The position numbers and the translations under genes were made by a program. 64,000 bases of DNA. Source: Apis mellifera (taxonomy: Eukaryota > Arthropoda > Insecta > Hymenoptera > Apidae). Below the pieces are notes generated by a model. That model ran no database searches and had not been told where the DNA came from. It saw nothing but the letters and a program-made list of their open reading frames with translations. Positions within the stretch are counted from its first letter, which is position 1; every line of letters starts with the position of its first letter. The DNA is taken from contig NC_037638.1 in the NCBI RefSeq assembly GCF_003254395.2, forward strand, positions 24,567,352 through 24,631,351. Reading direction: 5' to 3'. Of this stretch, positions 1-10,967 are shown in pieces.

Positions 1-308
1 GATCCCAGGTCCCGATACAAACCGCGCCTCGTATCGATTCGATCGAACGACCTGTCTCGCGAAACGTTTCTATCCAAACGAGCCTCGATACCGGCTTATT
101 GTCCCTCCCCATCACGGTTAATAATCGCTCTTCTCCTCTCTCTTTCCTCTCCACGCTTTTCTTTCCACTTTCCTTCGATCAACAAACGATTACGCGAATC
201 TTTCATCGAAAAAAAAGAAAAATAAAGGAATTGCTCCTTTTGGCAAGATCCTGTTTTTCTGAAAACAGGATCCACCCAGGTTTGAATATCTTTCGACATT
301 AATTATTA
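1..308. other. Lasp intron, left part; no gene seen
   Basis: No coding signal is visible. Two short overlapping open frames on opposite strands (about 96-302) have arbitrary composition and no splice context. The Lasp LIM-domain exons must lie to the left of the window because the first Lasp exon seen here starts inside a codon, so this stretch is inferred to be intron. Confidence 0.6.
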
Positions 309-1016
309 TCCGTTTTATGAATTTGAGGAGGATTTTCAATTAATAATGCTACTTTAAATCGATTTTTCTCCTTACATTTCATTAGTAATTCTATTCATAG
401 TAATTCTTCATTTATTTGTTCTACATTTAACAGGATCATCAAATCCTTTAGGATCAAATTTTAATAATTGCAAAATTTCATTTCAATTCATATTTTTCAA
501 TTTAAAGATCTTTTAGGATTTTATATTATCTTATTTATTTTTATATTTATTAATTTTCAATTTCCTTATCGTCTAGGATAGATAATTTTAAAATTGCAAA
601 TCCAATAAATACACCAACTTATATTAAACCTGAATGGTATTTTTTATTTGCATACTCAATTTTACAATTGCAAATAAATTAGGGGATGTAATTAGGATTA
701 GTAATATCAATTTTAATTTTATATATTACAATTCTATGAGTAATAAATTCAATCTTTTACATAAAATTTATTACTGAATTTTCATTAATAATTTTATTTT
801 ATTAACATGATTAGGAAAACAATTAATTGAACTTATTTCTTATATTTTTTTCTAAACTTTTATTTAAGAAAATTATGAGATAATTTAATTTGAAAATCAT
901 CATCATCATCAAATTAAAAATTTAAAATTTTAAATAAAAAATTTTATTGAATTAAATAGAGTTAATGAACTTGAATAAGTATATATTTTGAAAATATAAT
1001 ATAGAAATAAATTATC
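309..1016 (+). pseudogene. NUMT: nuclear copy of mitochondrial cytochrome b 3' part plus tRNA-Ser(UCN)
   Basis: Read with the invertebrate mitochondrial code (TGA = Trp, ATA = Met), the plus strand gives broken but clear cytochrome b segments in order: WGG(F)SINNATLNRFFSLHF near 320-390, SSNPLGSNFNN near 435-470, IANPINTPT and KPEWYFLFAYSIL near 596-665, NKLG near 675, WLGKQLIE near 808-832 and the C-terminal NFYL(R)KLWDNLIW near 855-895. Frameshifts, small deletions (for example in the RSIPNK region near 668) and a (CAT)n insertion near 897-911 make it non-functional. The order cytb then trnS(UCN) matches the insect mitochondrial genome, so this is one inserted piece of mtDNA of about 0.7 kb. 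It lies in an inferred Lasp intron, on the same strand as Lasp. Edges are approximate. Confidence 0.93.
960..1016 (+). pseudogene. Mitochondrial tRNA-Ser(UCN) fragment inside the NUMT
   Basis: Starting at AGTTAATGAACTTGAATAAG, the sequence follows the highly conserved insect mitochondrial trnS2 pattern: acceptor strand, TTGAATAAGT D-arm region, and an anticodon loop TTTTGAAAA (anticodon TGA) flanked by complementary ATAT stems. The 3' acceptor strand is not recognisable after about 1016, so the copy is truncated. It sits directly downstream of the cytochrome b remnant, as in mtDNA. It is not expected to be expressed as a nuclear tRNA. Confidence 0.85.
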
Positions 1017-1996
1017 CGCAATTATTGTTGTTTTCAACTATTATCGGTTCATTTTTCCTCTCCTTCTTTTTTTATTCCGCTCTCTCCTTGTTTTTCTTCT
1101 TTTTTTTTCTTTTTTTTTTTTTCCTTCAAACGTATGCGCATTCGATTACACGTCATCTCGCCGTTTCCTCTCCTAATTAATTCGCCGGTCTGGCAACGAC
1201 CTCGTAATTCCATTCCGCGAGCGTGTCTGATGTAACGTGGTTCTGCCACGATAAGAAGCCTTTTATTTCCTCGTCGTGGGCTTAGGCGAACAGCGCGGAA
1301 AATCGACGATCCGTGATCCGTGACGACGAAAGTTTTACATTTGCGAAACATCGGGACCTTGTCTCGAATTAATTACGTTATAATTTTCTTTCTGCCTCGT
1401 ATCATTCCGTTTCGTTCCGCTACGATCCTGCGCCAATCCTGGTGAAATGGCTTTCGATTTTGATCGACATTAATTAACGCCTTAACGCGTTGAAGATCGA
1501 ATTAGGATCAGATGATCGATCGTTGTGTACGCTTTCCTTCTATTTAATATAATTTATTCATTTATTTATTATTATTATTATTATTTTATGAAAGACGAGG
1601 AGTTCCTATTCAAATTTTTGTTCTCGAACGATGATCGAGGAAAGAAAAATCGACATTCATAGACCAATCTTTATTTCCCTGGTCGTTTCACCGTGGCCAA
1701 TAATCGAAGAGTGTGCATGCGCGCGCCTCATACCCTCTTCTCCATGACACCATTATCAACGATGCTTCACAAAGGATGTCCGCGATAAGCGGGCAACGTC
1801 ATCGACCGCTTGTCGTGCACTCGAAACTCTTATTCACCGCGATTTCCATAATTTCTCCGCGAACGAGACTCATCGACCGAGATATCCAATTTTAGTATAT
1901 TCCAAGAGTCAATGAACCGTTGACCATTGAAACGATATGGTATCGATCGTAATCGGGTGTCGATCGAGGATGATCGAGCCTCTTCCGTTTCCACAG
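1017..1996. other. Lasp intron, right part; nothing else recognised
   Basis: This is intronic sequence between the NUMT and the first visible Lasp exon. It contains a pyrimidine-rich run near 1055-1125 and an ATT repeat near 1567-1588. It ends in a normal acceptor, TTTCCACAG, at 1988-1996. No coding signal was found on either strand. Confidence 0.6.
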
Positions 1997-4615
1997 GCAC
2001 ATACCAAAGGTGAAAGCCACCACAATGGCCGAGACGCCGGAACTGAAACGCATCGCGGAGAACACGAAGATTCAGAGCAACGTGAAATACCACGCCGAAT
2101 TCGAGAAGGCGAAAGGCAAGTTCACCCAGGTTGCGGACGATCCAGAGACACTGAGAATCAAGCAGAACAGCAAAATTATCTCGAACGTTGCCTATCACGG
2201 TGAACTTCAAAAGAAGGCCATCATGGAGCAGAAAAGGACGATGACTGGTGAAAATGGCGAACAGATCGGTGAGTCCGAGCCTTCTTGTCCTTTCCTTTAT
2301 TATCCGCGACCCCTTTTGTTCCCCCATCACGTATCGTCTTAAGTGTTTGCATTCGCTGTTTGGTGAATGGAAGCTCTTAAATTGTTTCTAACATCATAAT
2401 GAGTACTAATGCTCGTATTGTTTGTGAAATTATTCGAGGTAAACTGTGGTGAACGTGGTAACACGAGAGTTTTGAAACTTTGAAACTACGTCGATCCTTC
2501 TAACGTATTTACATACATTCACAAATATCGAGACATTTATGAAAATAAATAAATAAATAAAAATTAAGATAAAAATTTTCCTTCCATCCATCCATATTAT
2601 TATTATTATTTTAAAGCCAATAAACGTCTCGATATTTTACTAACAGATATCATTCTCGATATATATATATATAAAACAACGTTTAACAAAAGAAAAAAAA
2701 TTCCACTAATCAACAAATTTACTTACGTAATGTCACGAACAATCGTATCCCGTTAATAGTTTTAAACATCTCCTAAACGCTATCTTTTCCATTCCCTTAA
2801 ATTCAAGTTGGATCGATAGATATCGGTGCTAAATATCCTCATAGACGCGAGAAGTAAATAGGCTTTCCTCGAATCTCTCTCCATTTCCCCCCGAGAACAC
2901 CTCTCTTAATTTCCCCCGCGAGAGGACTAGTCACGATTAGCTGGCGTTGAAACATTTTGTCGAAAAGCATACCGGCAGCTTGTATATTGTTGGCTCTAGA
3001 GTACGTAGAGTACACGGACGGTACGATCGCGCCTGCATCAGGCGTGAACGCGAATCCACCGGCCGCTAGAACTGCGAGCTCGCCGGTGCAAAGGACACCA
3101 GGTAGGATCGCCGATTACGATCCCCTTAGCGAGGCAAGACCGAGCCCCTATTCCGCCAGGCAAGCGGCCACCACTGTGATTTATACGAGCGACAAGGGAC
3201 CAGGTAAGTTCTCCTCACGTATCACGGAGTAGATTCCTTCCTATTTTCAATCTTCTTTTCCTCCAGTTTAACCATCAACACTTGTCGACGAAATTTTATA
3301 GTTTTTTTTTTCTTTCTTTCTTTCCTTCCTTCCTTCTTTCAAACTTTCATTTAAAAAGTTTAAAAAACGGGAGCGCAGAGCGATCCATTTAGATTTGCCC
3401 TAGGACCGAATCCTGTGTGCACGAAAGTGGTGCAGGAGTGGGGATAAGACTCGCGACACGGTGGTGGGGGGAATGGCCTTGAGCGGTGCAGGCTCGATGG
3501 ATAAGTCGTAAATTACGCAATCGAGGAGAAATTAACCGATCGAAATAAATGGATCACCCTGTATCGCTATCCGCTCTATTTCTTTCCGCTATTCTGACAG
3601 TGAACCGATACTTAAATGCAATTGGAAATATAACCCTTGTTTCGCGTACCATATGGGTTGGCCGTTCGTTACGCAACCGGCAATAGTTAGTTTTCAATAG
3701 AATCGCCATTTAATTGGATTAGTTGGAACGATAGATAAATACGGATTCGGTCGCTCCTATTGTAAACGTCCAACCATTATCTTCTCGAGGGACGAATTTA
3801 CGATCGTTCCACCCTGGAAACGAACCCGCTTCTTGAACGTTTAACGCCGAATTGACTGTCATTCATATTTTTGCATCACCTTTATAATCGAGAAACTTGT
3901 TGTGTTAATGGTGATTGGTTCAAACAATTTTTAAATTTTTTTTCTTTTCTTTTTTAATTATGCAAGCGTGTGGTTTATTTATTTTTATTGTTATGTATCG
4001 TGTTCACCGATTCTCACCGATGGTAAAAGCTTCCTCCCCCTCCGATTACTTGTGCACCGTGTTGTGTATGTTGTAACGTGGTTCATTCAACATTGTGTTC
4101 GACATATATTTCACTAACATTGTGGTTTCAAGAAATTACTCTTCCCTTCTCTTAATTAACTCCCAATTCAAATTTCCTTCTAAAGTAAAATCGATGGATC
4201 TTTTTAGTGACGAATCCACCGACCAGAAAGATTGGTTCTGTAGCGGATATAGACCCCGTGAACGAATATTACGGATCATTGACGCCGGCAACGAACAACA
4301 ATCACGTACCACAACATCAACCACCTCCACCACCACCTACTAATGTTGGGGTAAGTTCTAAAAAAAAAAAATCTAACTTTAATCATTATTTCTTTTCATT
4401 CTAATAATATCTTAATAATATCCTCCCTCTTCCAGAGAGTGTATAGAGCGATGTACGATTACGAGGCCCAGGATCTCGACGAAGTAAGCTTCTGTGACGG
4501 CGACCTGATCGTCAATTGCACGGCCATCGATGAAGGTTGGATGACGGGCCTCGTGCAGCGTACAGGTCGACAGGGCATGCTACCAGCCAACTACGTTGAA
4601 CCGGCGCAGATTTAA
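1997..4615 (+). CDS. Lasp: LIM and SH3 domain protein Lasp, 3' four coding exons (5'-partial)
   Basis: Lasp is an actin-binding scaffold with one LIM domain, two nebulin repeats and a C-terminal SH3 domain; in flies it acts in muscle thin filaments and in spermatid actin structures. Exons seen: 1997-2268, 3000-3203, 4208-4350 and 4436-4615 (stop TAA 4613-4615), all with GT-AG borders and matching phases. Exon 1997-2268 begins in the last base of a codon, then HIPKVKATTMAETPELKRI, the conserved end of the LIM exon, and runs through two nebulin repeats (IQSNVKYHAEFEKAKGKF and IISNVAYHGELQKKA). Exon 3000-3203 holds the GRIADYDPLSEARP linker. Exon 4208-4350 is a Pro-rich linker (QHQPPPPPPTNVG). 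The last exon is a complete SH3 domain (YRAMYDYEAQDLDEVSF ... MLPANYVEP). The LIM exons and start codon lie left of the window. Confidence 0.95.
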
Positions 4616-6772
4616 ACGCCATTTTCCTCCTCTTCCCAATCCTTCCCATCGCCTTCTGTTTCCAACTCGATCGAGGAAACTGTCTGCTGCACGAGGAGGA
4701 TCACGAGGAGAGGCGAAGAGACCGCGAGGTCGAGCTTCGAGGAACGCTCGACGACTTTCCGGAAATGGGGGAAACGCCGAGCGACTCTTTCTTCTCTGTC
4801 GGCCGAATTCGCGGGCGAGCGCGTCTCCGAAATTCCTCATCGAAGGGGAATCGAGGTGAAGTCGAAACATCGCGAGAAAACGAGGCGATTTCTCGTGTAT
4901 ATCTAAAAATAAGTTATCGGGAATCAAAGATTCTTTGTTATTAAGCCGATCAATGTGATTCCTTTCGTATACGTCGTGTAAGATGTTACGTCCAAGAAAA
5001 AAATAAATCGTCGATCTTCCCTTTCGTATCGTACGATTTGACAGAAAGAAGATTCGAAAGACTCGATTGAATATTTTTTTTCTTTTTTTTTTCTCTCTCT
5101 CTCTCTTTCTCGAAGAGTTGAGAGGACGAAGGAAGATGAAAAATCGTGACGATACAATATACGTTCTTTCCGAGTGCCTGCAATTCGTTTCGCATTTAAA
5201 GTAAAGATAAATTAGAGATAATTCCACGTTTTTTGGGACCAAATTTTGATCATCGCCAACTTCACGATAGGTGGTTTTCTTTTTTTTTTTTCTTTTCCAT
5301 TCATAACAGCAATTTTATATACGATCCGATATTTTCCACGGCCGACACGGTTCAGTTTCGTGTTCAGTTTTAGCATTTTTCTTTCTTTTTTTCTCGAAAT
5401 CATTCCGTCGCTGTACGAGGATTCCACGGTAACGATGACTTGATGATTACGCGGTGAAAAAGACTGGAAGACTCGATGTTCCTCGTTTTTTTACGTACTT
5501 TATTCGAAACAAGTCGTTGCATGCGTTTTTATTTTTTTTTTCTCCTTTTTTTTTTTTTTTTTTCTTTTCTTCCCCCCTCCTCCCTTGCTTGTAACGGTAT
5601 GTCGTAACACTTTTGTTTTATTATATCACGTGAACACTTTACATTCGCGCACGCAAGATGAACGGTTTTTTGTTTTTTTATTTTAAAAATATTCTTCTGG
5701 TCTTTTATAAGATTGTAACAAAGGTTCATCTTCACGTTTTTATCCTTTTCATTGAAAGTTGTTCTAACGAACTTTATATACATATATATATAAATTGAAT
5801 ATTTATTTGCAAAAGATTAAATGATAGTTGCAATATATTAAAAGACTTACGTTAGATTTGGACATCAAGCCATTCTTGCGTTATTATTACGTGTTGTGAT
5901 CCGAGAAGAAACAACGATGTGCCTTATATATATATATACGTAGAGGACGATCTTTCTGCGAGATTTTTTTATCATGATTTAAGAAAAATTCGATATGTAA
6001 AAAGAAAAAAAAAAGAAGAAGAAAAAGAAGAAAGATATATTTGTAATTGTATACACGATCAATATGTTATGTATCATCAGATAGAGAAACACAGAAGAAC
6101 TTTTCGCATCGCGAAAGTGAATCTAGTTAGGACTATAAAATGATGAAGGAAAAATATAATGTAATTGTTGATAGGAAAGTTTCGTTACACTTGCCTTGCT
6201 GTTCGATCCGATGCGTTTCGAATGAAAGCAACGATCGCTGGATACATTTATTACCGTTTCTCTTTGTCCAATTAACGACATTAACCGACATTTACCTGGG
6301 ATAGTTGTTAAGTTTTATCATGCAAGATATGCCTGTATTAAAAAAAAAAAAAAAATGCTTCTTTCTCGGCTTTCTAACGATCCTTTCAGTGCTGCATCTA
6401 TCAATCATTCGTTTGAAAATGTAAAACGATGAGAATTTCGATTGGAAACTTCACATTAGTTTTATCATTAGCTACAATTTTTTTAATCTTTAATTTTATT
6501 GGTTGATAAAGGTAAGATAAATTTTAACGTGTCCTAAACGAAACGTACGTTTTTCAATTGTACATAATGTATCAAAGTATTATATATATTACATATATAT
6601 ATATTTAGCTAGTATATATTAATTGTAAGTTGTTACAAATTTCATTTATATTTACAGAAATGTTAAATGCTGTTTGAGATTGTAACAATTTTATAGGGAT
6701 CGTCCGGAGAAGACGATTTCCAATTTTTCTAAGCAACTTGTCCTTTTAATTAACAATGTACAGTTGAATAAA
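4616..6772 (+). other. Lasp: Lasp 3' UTR (extent inferred)
   Basis: Sequence after the Lasp stop codon holds no other gene signal. It has several homopolymer and CT-rich runs (for example 5076-5110 and 5527-5570). Several AATAAA-type signals occur; the one at 6767-6772 is followed by a T-rich stretch and is a plausible distal poly(A) signal, but earlier ones (for example near 5000) could also be used. The UTR end is an inference. Confidence 0.4.
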
Positions 6773-6969
6773 ATGCGTTTCATAATTTCTGTTTAATCAA
6801 AAAGGAGAGATACTGGAAGGATCGAATCGCGCTTTTCACGAACGTTAAATAGCGTCTTGCCGAAATCTAAAACTAAATCGTTCTCCACGATGGTTTCGAT
6901 TTTACAAATAGCTTTATATCTTCCTGACGTTCGGTTAATGTACAGACAATATAGCGAGAAAATTCCATG

Positions 6970-7233
6970 TACAGGGTGATTCGTAACACGTTGTTATAAA
7001 TTTGAATGAAATAAGAGTTACACATTTTATTTTATTTGCTGATAAAACAATTATTTTATATTTGAAAGAAAAAAAATATATTTTAATGCAATAAAATCAT
7101 ATAATAATTTTAATATAATAAAATTTAATCATATAAGTGAGGTGTAAAAATTTTTTGTTTTAAAATTAATACATCGTGGAAGGAAATAGAAAATCAATGA
7201 TTTTTGGTATATCGATAAAAGAATCACCTTGTA
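6970..7233. mobile_element. MITE-like element, 264 bp, with 13-bp terminal inverted repeats
   Basis: The left end TACAGGGTGATTC (6970-6982) and the reverse complement of the right end, TACAAGGTGATTC (7221-7233), match at 12 of 13 positions. Similarity extends slightly outside (CCATG / CCATTG). The interior is AT-rich and non-coding, as expected of a non-autonomous DNA transposon. No clear target-site duplication was identified. The family is not assigned; ends beginning TACAGGGTG are common in insect repeats. Confidence 0.55.
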
Positions 7234-7618
7234 CAATGGAAACATCTCATTACCGTTACGGGGAATAACCACGCCCCATTTTCCCTTCTCTTCTCTATTT
7301 CATCCCTTTCCTCTTATCACAATTTCCAAATTCTGTTCCCTCTTTCGAAAATTTGGTTCCTCGGATACAAAGTATATCTATTATAATTGTATTTACCTGA
7401 GTAGGAGAGTTAGAAGGAATTTAATACGCTATACATGTGAAAGAAACGAATAGAAATAATATTGTTATTACGTGCACGTGCGCGATGATCGGGCGTTGTG
7501 CGATGTCGTTTTGACTTTTCGTGATAAAACCGCGAGGAGATATATTCATATTTTTGGAAATATGTTAGCGTTATTATTAATATAATATTAATAATAATAA
7601 TAATAATAATAATTGTTG

Positions 7619-7650
<32 letters not shown>

Positions 7651-8394
7651 TCCCCCTTTTGTAATTATTAGAACACCGATAAGTCGAATTATCTAAGATT
7701 TATAAATTGAGGAATCATACAGAAATATACATATATGGTAGCGTTGTTTAAAACAAATATTATTATTATTATTATTATTATTATATTATGATATGAGATT
7801 ATAAAAAAAATGAATATGTTATGTAAATATTGTGCCTATGATTTATCCTCTCTTTCTTTATAAAGAATCCTTTCACTTTTCTTTCAGGTAAAAATTTTAA
7901 ACACTTTCAAATAAATTTTTACCTTTACGAAACGTCCGTTTGGTCATTTGGTCATACGAGTAAAAGAAAGAAAAGTATCATAAAGAAAATTAGAATTAAT
8001 TCGAAAAATTGAATTAACGAATGAATAAATTTTAAATTAAATTTTAAACTAATCGTATAATTCTATTTTATATATTCGTCGTTACGTAAATAAAAAATAT
8101 TTCATGTTTGAAAAATATAAAAATAAATGATTAAAAATAATAAAGCAGTTTTTTGTTAACGTTTTATTTTTAATTTTTTGAATTTGATTTAAAATATTAT
8201 TTCAACGTATAACTTCTTTAAAAAAAATCATTTATATCAAATAATTACAAATAAAAGAATCAAGTAAAATTGTAAAAATATAATAAATTATAAATGTAAT
8301 TTGGGAATTAAAATATTGTTTATAATTTGTCAAAATCATTGTCTTTTATTCCATAAGTTGCATGTCATACGTATAGACAAAGAAAGTAAATAAC
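7234..8394. other. AT-rich intergenic sequence with ATT repeats
   Basis: There is no coding signal. Simple repeats lie at 7569-7650 (an ATT/AAT stretch that changes strand sense in the middle) and 7759-7786 (ATT)n. The remainder is low-complexity AT-rich DNA. Confidence 0.6.
7569..7650. repeat. (AAT/ATT)n microsatellite, internally inverted
   Basis: A run of ATTATTAATAT then (AAT)n gives way at about 7611 to TTGTTGTT and (ATT)n, so the two halves are complementary and could fold into a hairpin of about 30 bp. Confidence 0.8.
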
Positions 8395-9110
8395 GGGAGA
8401 AAGACAGAGATAGGGTAAAAATTGTGTAATCAGCGCCATCTTCAGAGTGCCAAATAAAACTAAAATAAACAAGGAGAGAAAATAATCGAACAAGGATGGA
8501 AATAGGACAAAATGTTGAAATCAGCGCCATCTTCAGAGTGCCGCAAATGAAACTAATATAAACAAGGAGAGAAAATAATCGAACAAGGATGGAGATAGGA
8601 CAAAATGTTGAAATCAGCGCCATCTTCAGAGTGCCGCAAATGAAACATAAAAGAAAAGGATAGATGATAGGAATTGACTCTCAGCGCCATCTCTCGAATG
8701 TTGAAAGAAATACTTTCTTAAAAAGTAGAAAAATAGTAGACAAAAAACTTAAAAGATGGCGCTAACTGTCAATTCTTATCCTATGTTCGACAAAAACTCG
8801 AGAGATGGCACTAGTAGTCAATTCCTACTCTATTTCTATCCTTCTCTTATTATTTTCTATCCTTTCTTTTTGTGTTTCATTTGCGGCACTCTGAAGATGG
8901 CGCTGATTTCAACATCTTGTCCTATCTCCATCCTTGTCCAACTATTTTCTCTCCTTGTTTATATTAGTTTCATTTGCGGCACACTGAAGATGGCGCTGAT
9001 TCCAATATTTTGTCCTATCTCCATCCTTGTTCGATTATTTTCTCTCCTTGTTTATATTAGTTTCATTGCGGCAATCTGAAGATGGCGTTGATTTCAAATT
9101 TTCATTCTAT
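8395..9110. repeat. Inverted array of ~92-bp repeats with CAGCGCCATCTT / AAGATGGCGCTG motif
   Basis: In the left half, units in one orientation carry CAGCGCCATCT at 8431, 8522, 8615 and 8682. In the right half, units in the opposite orientation carry AGATGGCGCT or a close variant at 8754, 8803, 8895, 8988 and 9080. Full units are 91-93 bp; those near the centre are shorter (49-67 bp). By eye, the reverse complement of the 8522-8614 unit is nearly identical to the 8895-9080 units. The halves meet near 8720 and could form a long imperfect hairpin of about 300 bp. The units read open in several frames, but only because 93 is a multiple of three; there is no start, splice or codon-bias support for a gene. 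Confidence 0.9.
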
Positions 9111-10399
9111 CTCTGTTTCTCTTCCATTATTTTCTCTTTTTACCTATATATACTCTGCAAGATTTATGCATTCAAGAAAATTATCTGATTAATTTTATTG
9201 TCTCCTTTGCCTAACCTATTGATTAAAGATCTTAATCTATTCGAGCAAAAATAATAAATTTTAATTTTAGAAATGATAATAAATATCGAAGTGAGATTTT
9301 TATGCAAGATGCATCGAACGTCGATATCAATCGTGAGTAATATCTTAAATATTTGCGTGGTATCCCTATTACGTGGCAATAACTTGTTTCTCGGTCATTG
9401 GCTTCTTACGAAATCATGCAATTTAATGTTTTGACAAGTTTTAAATTGTAAAGATATTATATATATTTTGCTGTTTCCGATTTTATAAATGCATATTGAA
9501 AAAAATCTCGATGTATAAAAATTCAGACACATGCTATATTCGTATCATATAATTTTATTTATTTATTTTATTAAAGATATATTATTTATAATATTCATAC
9601 GTCATACGTCTTTTTTTTTTTTATTTCAAATACGATGATTATTTCAAACACGATATTTAAATTTTAATACAATTTTAATATCCACTTCTTCTATTGACTT
9701 TTAGCACGTAACCTATTAGTTTACCGATAACTTTCAAGTAATTTTAAAATCCAATATTTGATCTTTAAAACAGGCGAGATATCAAAATCAATATTATTAA
9801 AACTATACCTTTTATTTTCCATGCCATTCTCTATTATTCTCCTCATCGGGAAGATGAAGCGAGAGAACAAAAACCACTTTTTCAAATTGGACCTGACCTA
9901 TATTCTATTTTTGTTCCATTCTCTCGACTTTTTCGATCATAATTTCACAAGATTCACAATTCCCCAAAAGCTAATAAAAGATAGGTATACACCTTTCCGT
10001 TTTTTGCAATAAAATTTGTATTCCGATATCTCGTCCTCGATATCTCTATAATTTTGTTCCCGATATCGATATCGAACCAAACTCGATATCAATAATCTCA
10101 TTCGTATCTTAAAACGCACTAAACATGTATCTCTTTCATCAGAAAAAAAAGAAGAAGAAGAAGAAACGAGAAAACATCCTGAAACGAGAAACCTTATTTA
10201 TACAAAAATTTCGTACCCAAAAAAAAAAAAAAAAAAATAATCTGAAAACATATTTCACATCATCCCTATTTTGATATCGATGACTCTATCCATACGTCAA
10301 ACCCTTCTTCAACAAAAGAAATCGTCTCTTTACCACGATATTTTATCGCTACACGATTTAACAAAGGAACAGTCGTAATTTTTTAATCGAGAGGAATCG
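9111..10399. other. AT-rich intergenic sequence, nothing recognised
   Basis: No exon-like segment, RNA gene or transposon was recognised. It includes poly-A/T runs (9610-9622, 10220-10236) and a stretch rich in CGATATCGATAT near 10022-10092. Confidence 0.55.
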
Positions 10400-10967
10400 A
10401 GAAGGGAGGAAGATTGGCTCGATATCGAGCTTCCCTCGAAAACAAACTCTCGCCTCGAACGTGGTGGCGTCAGCAACCCCGACGCTCGGCCACGCGCATG
10501 CACCACCCCGGTCGGGGGAGGGTCGAGCGCGAGGGGGCTGCGAGGGGGGCAGCAGAGAGGGAGAGAGAGATCGAACGCCGACACCGTTTCTCCCAGTCTC
10601 CTCCCGTTGTTCGCGAGTGCATCGAAACCATCTTTCGTCGCTGTGTTTCAGCCCGCTGTGCGTTTCCCATCCACCCGGTGGATGTAGAAAAAAGAAGAAG
10701 AAGAAGAAGAGACGTCCTTCGCGTTGGATATTAAGAGCACGCATCCATCGATCGAGGGAATTACGAAGAGAAAAAAAAAGAGAAAAGAAAATCGACATCC
10801 CTCTCTCCTCGCGTGGATCTTCCCGGTGGAATCTGGTCCGGTTCCGTGGAATGAGAGGACAGCGACACGATCGCCGAGGGGATCGTGAAAGCTGAGAATT
10901 TTTGCTCGCCGAATCGGAGAAGTAGAGGCGGACAGAGCGAAGGCCGTGGTCGACGGTGAGACATCGA
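10400..10967 (+). promoter_or_regulatory. GC/CpG-rich island: candidate promoter and noncoding first exon of Schip1
   Basis: Composition changes abruptly from AT-rich to GC- and CpG-rich between about 10.4 and 11.1 kb. Candidate donor sites lie at its right side: CATCGA|GTAAGT (intron would begin 10968) and GACG|GTGAGA a few bases earlier. No protein-coding frame is convincing here. The next good acceptor in the same direction is TTTTGGTTTCAG ending at 16424, which opens the first Schip1 coding exon, so a noncoding first exon is a reasonable inference. Transcript data would be needed to confirm it. Confidence 0.35.

Noticed and set aside
8336..9079. Open frames encoding repeated MALIST..CPISILV..LFSLLVY peptides on both strands
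   Set aside because: Products of a 93-bp repeat unit (31 codons) in inverted array; no codon bias, promoter or splice support. Treated as noncoding repeat.
8395..9110. CRISPR-like array
   Set aside because: Whole units repeat without unique spacers, orientation inverts mid-array, and this is an insect genome.
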